NCBI GenBank assembly: GCA_002311385.1
Contig: DCAE01000054.1
Location: forward strand, 1 to 8,711
Origin: Dehalococcoidia bacterium UBA1141
GTDB taxonomy: Bacteria; Chloroflexota; Dehalococcoidia; Lucifugimonadales; UBA3495
Length of the DNA stretch: 8,711 nucleotides
Reading direction: 5' to 3'
Made by a program: the position numbers and the translations under genes. Positions within the stretch are counted from its first letter, which is position 1. Every line of letters begins with the position of its first letter. Positions 5,772-8,711 of this stretch are shown here, one piece after another. A model generated the notes under the pieces. It worked only from the letters and a program-made list of their open reading frames with translations. It searched no databases and was not told where the DNA came from.

Positions 5772-7061
5772 TTAAGCCAGCCCCTGACGGGTAGCGTAAC
5801 TAGCTGCCTCGGTCCGGTTGGCGGAGTCGGTCTTGTTGAGGATGTTGCTCACGTGAGTGGTCACGGTCCTGACGGCGATGATCAGTTCCTCGGCAATCTC
5901 CCGGTCAGTCCTGCCCGCAGCTACTAGGCGCAGGACTTCGACTTCCCGCTCGGTGAGGCCGTTGGGGTAGCCAGTTCCTCTCACTAGTGATGATTCTTCT
6001 CTTTCTTTCAGGGATATCACATTTTTTAGGAGCGGGGCCATGCCTAAATCGGTGGAAATCGAAATGCCTTCCTCCAGAAGTTCCATTATCTTGGCTTGAT
6101 CTGCGGGGCTTTGTCTCTGAAGAAGTGTTTCGGCATAATCATGACACGTCCAAGCCAGCTCGGGTCTATAGCCTGCCTTTCTGCAGAAGGCCAAGGCACC
6201 TTCGAAGTGGGTCGCCGCCTGATCAGAATCGCCCATAGTCTGAGATAGCAGCCCGAGGACTCGGTCGCCAGATACGACCACAAAGCGCGTATGTCCTAAG
6301 ATCAGGCTTGAGTATTGTTCTCGAGCCGATTTTACATCACCTCGGAGTATGGCGATCAAAGCCAGGCCCCATCTGGCCAACTGTGAGAGAAGAGGCGTAG
6401 CGGATGACGCCGAAAGCACCATATCTGCGGCGTTCTCAGCTATTTGCAAAAGGTCCATGTCACCGGTTATCTGCACAACGAGGGGAATCTTCAGAGCCAC
6501 TGCAGCTTGGTCGTAATTGGGAGGTGGTGGCAATAGTTGGATGCCTTCCACGAAGCGCTCCATGTACTCGCGAGCCTCAGCCACGTTGCCAACCTGGTAT
6601 TCCAGTAACATTCTGCTACTGACCATTCGGTTGTCTGAAGGTGAAAGCAACAGGCCCTGCTCGCTAAAAACTTTGGCAGCCTCCCAATCACCTTGGTAAC
6701 TAAACAATAACTCGTTGAACCAAAGGGCGGTGGCTAGAACGTATTGGTCACGCGTTCGCTTGGCGATGACAAGCGTAGCTGCCGCATGGGGGTTTGCCCG
6801 GTTGGGTTCTCCCATGTTTATTAGCGTGATTGCGACCCAACGTCTGGCCGATGCCTGCGATATGGGGTCTTCGACACGACTGGCAAGCTCGATAACGCGT
6901 AAGCCTTTGGCTACTGCGTCTTCCCACCGAAGGTGCCAGAAATCCACAGTCGAAGATTGGGCCAACGCGCGCATTTCCAACCCAACATCTCCAAATCGAT
7001 TTGCTATAGCCAAAGTTCGGTTGAAGGCGTCAGTCGCGCCTTCATAATCCCCTTCCTCCAT
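5772..7061 (-). CDS. LuxR-type regulator, C-terminal fragment (helical repeats plus HTH)
   Basis: The 429 residues begin MEEGDYEGATDAFNRTLAIA, a TPR-like helix pair, and continue as helical repeats to about residue 350. Residues 365-429 are an intact LuxR/GerE helix-turn-helix: GLTEREVEVLRLVAAG, DREIAEEL (386-393), then the recognition-helix region TVTTHVSNILNKT and NRTEAASYA. All expected HTH positions are present, so the fragment could still bind DNA if made. The frame continues upstream past ATG 7061 (SRYVLLKG), which shows it is the 3' part of the larger gene; ATG 7061 is only the first methionine. No ribosome binding site of note was seen. Confidence 0.75.
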   Translation of the reverse strand: MEEGDYEGATDAFNRTLAIANRFGDVGLEMRALAQSSTVDFWHLRWEDAVAKGLRVIELASRVEDPISQASARRWVAITLINMGEPNRANPHAAATLVIAKRTRDQYVLATALWFNELLFSYQGDWEAAKVFSEQGLLLSPSDNRMVSSRMLLEYQVGNVAEAREYMERFVEGIQLLPPPPNYDQAAVALKIPLVVQITGDMDLLQIAENAADMVLSASSATPLLSQLARWGLALIAILRGDVKSAREQYSSLILGHTRFVVVSGDRVLGLLSQTMGDSDQAATHFEGALAFCRKAGYRPELAWTCHDYAETLLQRQSPADQAKIMELLEEGISISTDLGMAPLLKNVISLKEREESSLVRGTGYPNGLTEREVEVLRLVAAGRTDREIAEELIIAVRTVTTHVSNILNKTDSANRTEAASYATRQGLA

Positions 7062-7252
7062 TCCCTTGAGCAGGACATATCTAGACCACAGGCGCCAGCT
7101 TCATAGGAATCTGAACCGACTAGTTGCAAAGCGCGAGCCACAAGCTCCACACCGCCTTGTTGGCCTGGTAATTCTTGTATAGGATGCCCTGCAACGCTAA
7201 TCGCACGTTCCACATCATTTGTATCTGCGTAGAATTCGAATGCCCTGCGCAT
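7004..7252 (-). pseudogene. Middle fragment of the broken LuxR regulator
   Basis: It is in the same frame as the ATPase fragment but after its TGA; homology runs from about 7292 (QTATLGRQGLAVASSN) through MRRAFEFYADTNDVERAISV and GGVELVARALQLVGSDSYEAG. It stops matching at about 7096, where the family sequence moves to the frame of the C-terminal fragment; the last 30 or so residues to the stop at 7004 are out-of-frame translation. It is a linker between ATPase and TPR regions and has no independent function. Confidence 0.6.
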
Positions 7253-7324
7253 ATTTGATGATGCTACGGCTAGCCCTTGCCTGCCGAGCGTGGCCGTCTG
7301 AGGCCCTCCCGAGGCCGTACCGTC

Positions 7325-8596
7325 TCAGCGTCCATCGGGCTGTCCTTGTTTAGCAGAAAGACCACTCTGGAAATGGGCCTGCGCATCCTCATAGGCGAAG
7401 CTGGAAAGCGCCTGTTCTCCAGCTAATAGCGAGTATTTGACATGTTTTTCGAGACCGAGCACCGGCTCGGCCTCTGCGAAGTGGAATGCAAGCTCACCGG
7501 CATGATTTTCGGTATCGGCCCCGTACAACTCTTCCAATGCCTCGGCTATTCGGCCATGAAGCCGCACCCTCCGGCTGGCCGATAGTCGCTCGCCGAGGGT
7601 TTGCTGGATAAGGGCGTGGCAGAACTGGTATCGCTCCAATGCATCGGCTGACTCTTGTATCAAGCGGTTGATCAGAGCCTCGTCTATCACCTCCAGCATC
7701 TGCTCTTCGTTGAATTCAACCTCCAGGTTACGTAGCAGTCTGAAACTGAACTCCCGACCGATGATCGACGCGGTTGTAAGCGCCTGGACGCATTCCGCCG
7801 ACAGCCGATTCAGCCGTTCCCCTATCACTTCCAACACTCCAGGTGGTATCCCCAGTGTCACGGTTGCTCCTTTGTTTGACCCTGATTCCAGCTCTCCTTG
7901 CTCCCCAAGCAGTCTAATTACCTCCGACATGAAGAAGGGGTTGCCTTCGGTGTGGCTGTAAATGGCGTCGACTAGTTCTGGGGAGGCTTGGTTTCCGCTG
8001 GCTGCTTGTAAAAATGTGCCAACGTCAGTAGATTCCAGACCTCCCAGAACCGTGTTTTGGAACACTGGACTCCGGTAGAGCTGCGCCAGGGTTTCGGACA
8101 GAGGATGCTCTCTGGTCAATTCGGCGTCCCGGTAAGTGCCAATTACCAGGATATGGCTCTCTGCCATCTGCCGAGCAAGAAACTCCAGCAGCAGCAGCAG
8201 TGAGGGTTTGTCGGCCCAGTGCAGGTCGTCCAGCACCAGCATTAAAGGCTGAGCCTGGGCTGCGTTCTTGAAGAAGGTGGCAACTGAGTCGAAGAGGCGA
8301 AACCGGGTTTGGTCGGGGTCCAATGCCGGAGGTGTCTCCAAGTCAGGCAGCTTCACTAGAATTTCAGGGACAACTACGGCGAGGTCGGCGCCGCCGGAGC
8401 CCATCTGGGAGCGAAGTTGATCTGCGTCGGCATTCGACACATAGTAGCGCACGGGCTCGACCCAAGGCCAGTACGGCGGCGCACCATCTTCTTCGTAACA
8501 GCGGCCCCATAAAACTTGGGCACCCAAGGTTTCGGCATGAGATGCCAGCTCTTGAGCGGTGCGAGTTTTGCCGATGCCGGGTTCCCCAGCCAACAT
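7325..8596 (-). CDS. LuxR-type regulator, N-terminal AAA ATPase fragment
   Basis: The 423 residues hold the ATPase half. The Walker A motif GEPGIGKT is at residues 4-11, only three residues from the assigned ATG. GRCYEEDGAPPYWPW (31-45) is characteristic of the family. The Walker B motif LMLVLDDLHWAD is at 118-129 with acidic residues 123-124. The sensor-like GTYRD is at 153-157, and EGNPFF at 217-222 precedes the winged-helix and helical region. The frame is open upstream of 8596 through GRGLIV to the repeat edge. It ends YEDAQAHFQSGLSAKQGQPDGR, where relatives continue MDAET, so the stop is premature. The nucleotide-binding motifs look intact, but without the HTH it cannot act as the full regulator. 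Confidence 0.75.
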   Translation of the reverse strand: MLAGEPGIGKTRTAQELASHAETLGAQVLWGRCYEEDGAPPYWPWVEPVRYYVSNADADQLRSQMGSGGADLAVVVPEILVKLPDLETPPALDPDQTRFRLFDSVATFFKNAAQAQPLMLVLDDLHWADKPSLLLLLEFLARQMAESHILVIGTYRDAELTREHPLSETLAQLYRSPVFQNTVLGGLESTDVGTFLQAASGNQASPELVDAIYSHTEGNPFFMSEVIRLLGEQGELESGSNKGATVTLGIPPGVLEVIGERLNRLSAECVQALTTASIIGREFSFRLLRNLEVEFNEEQMLEVIDEALINRLIQESADALERYQFCHALIQQTLGERLSASRRVRLHGRIAEALEELYGADTENHAGELAFHFAEAEPVLGLEKHVKYSLLAGEQALSSFAYEDAQAHFQSGLSAKQGQPDGR

Positions 8597-8622
8597 GACA
8601 ATGAGTCCGCGGCCGGAGATGG

Positions 8623-8711
8623 TGTAGGCGTTCAGGGATAATGGGACACTTTTAAAGGGAGAAAAACATGAGGGTGGTGGTGTGTTTGGACTCCCGGTGC
8701 AGGGTATAGAT
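8623..8711. repeat. Inner end of an outward-extending repeat (right copy), possible insertion-sequence terminus
   Basis: Bases 8623-8643, starting TGTAGGCGTTCAGGGATAATG, are the inverted partner of 1-21, and the edge coincides with the point where LuxR homology stops. If this is an insertion-sequence left end, the following AAAGGGAG (about 8654-8661) seven bases before ATG 8668 could be a start signal, but the frame from that ATG closes at 8707-8709 and no transposase domain is visible. The rest lies outside the window, so family assignment is not possible. Confidence 0.5.

Larger units (their letters stand above)
5772..8622 (-). pseudogene. Large ATPase-TPR-LuxR transcriptional regulator, broken
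   Basis: Pieces in order on the minus strand make one LAL-type regulator: an AAA/NACHT-like ATPase (from 8622), a TPR-like helical middle and a C-terminal LuxR helix-turn-helix (5775-5969). Such proteins bind ATP and a ligand or protein and activate transcription. Three lesions are visible. The N-terminus is missing: homology begins as ISGRGLIVMLAGEPGIGKT exactly at the edge of the right-hand repeat, and no frame beyond it gives the usual VGR.xEL start. An in-frame TGA (7325-7327) sits in a 40-base stretch where the expected GQPMDAET...GLGRAQTATL is scattered over three frames. A one-base loss near 7091-7096 separates SYEAG from LWSRYVLLKGMEEGDYEGA. The promoter would have been lost with the N-terminus. 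It could be sequencing error, but lesions outside homopolymers favour decay. Confidence 0.82.

Noticed and set aside
8668..8709. Thirteen-codon open frame starting after AAAGGGAG near the right edge
   Set aside because: The start signal is good, but the frame closes after 13 codons with no recognisable motif, and the region is a repeat end.

Overview
The window looks like accessory chromosomal DNA from a Chloroflexota bacterium, most likely of the SAR202/Dehalococcoidia kind. This is inferred from gene families, not from a marker gene: a DUF1800 + DUF1501 + NHL-propeller trio in its short soluble form, a large ATPase-TPR-LuxR regulator of the type abundant in that group, and a PHIFVG...DELNL surface-type domain. 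There is no rRNA, tRNA or CRISPR array.

Layout from left to right. Positions 1-21 match, inverted and with one mismatch, positions 8623-8643 at the other end, so a repeat (possibly insertion-sequence termini) brackets everything between. Next is the 3' part of a surface-type gene with tandem PAEI(L/Q) repeats; an in-frame TAG stops it just before its conserved tail (to 508, tail to about 550). A good sigma70-type promoter (684-712) then starts the one clearly intact unit: DUF1800 (798-2276), DUF1501 (2307-3440) and a six-bladed NHL beta-propeller (3477-4475), closed by a strong intrinsic terminator (4515-4558). The intergenic DNA after it carries a palindromic MITE/REP-like element (about 4713-4849) with a possible 4-bp target duplication. 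An HPP-family membrane protein gene follows (4975-5536), frameshifted in a run of seven T.

On the minus strand, converging on it, is a large LuxR-family regulator (8622 down to 5772). It runs AAA ATPase, TPR-like helical domain, C-terminal LuxR helix-turn-helix, but is broken by an in-frame TGA near 7325, a frameshift near 7091-7096, and loss of its N-terminus exactly where the right-hand repeat begins.

The picture is one healthy three-gene operon of unknown function surrounded by decaying genes and mobile-repeat debris. Gene products of the trio probably work together (shared transcript, tight spacing, recognisable start signals for genes 2 and 3), but their substrate and reaction are not known. 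Because all broken genes depend on single-base or repeat-edge events, assembly or sequencing error must be kept as a rival explanation.
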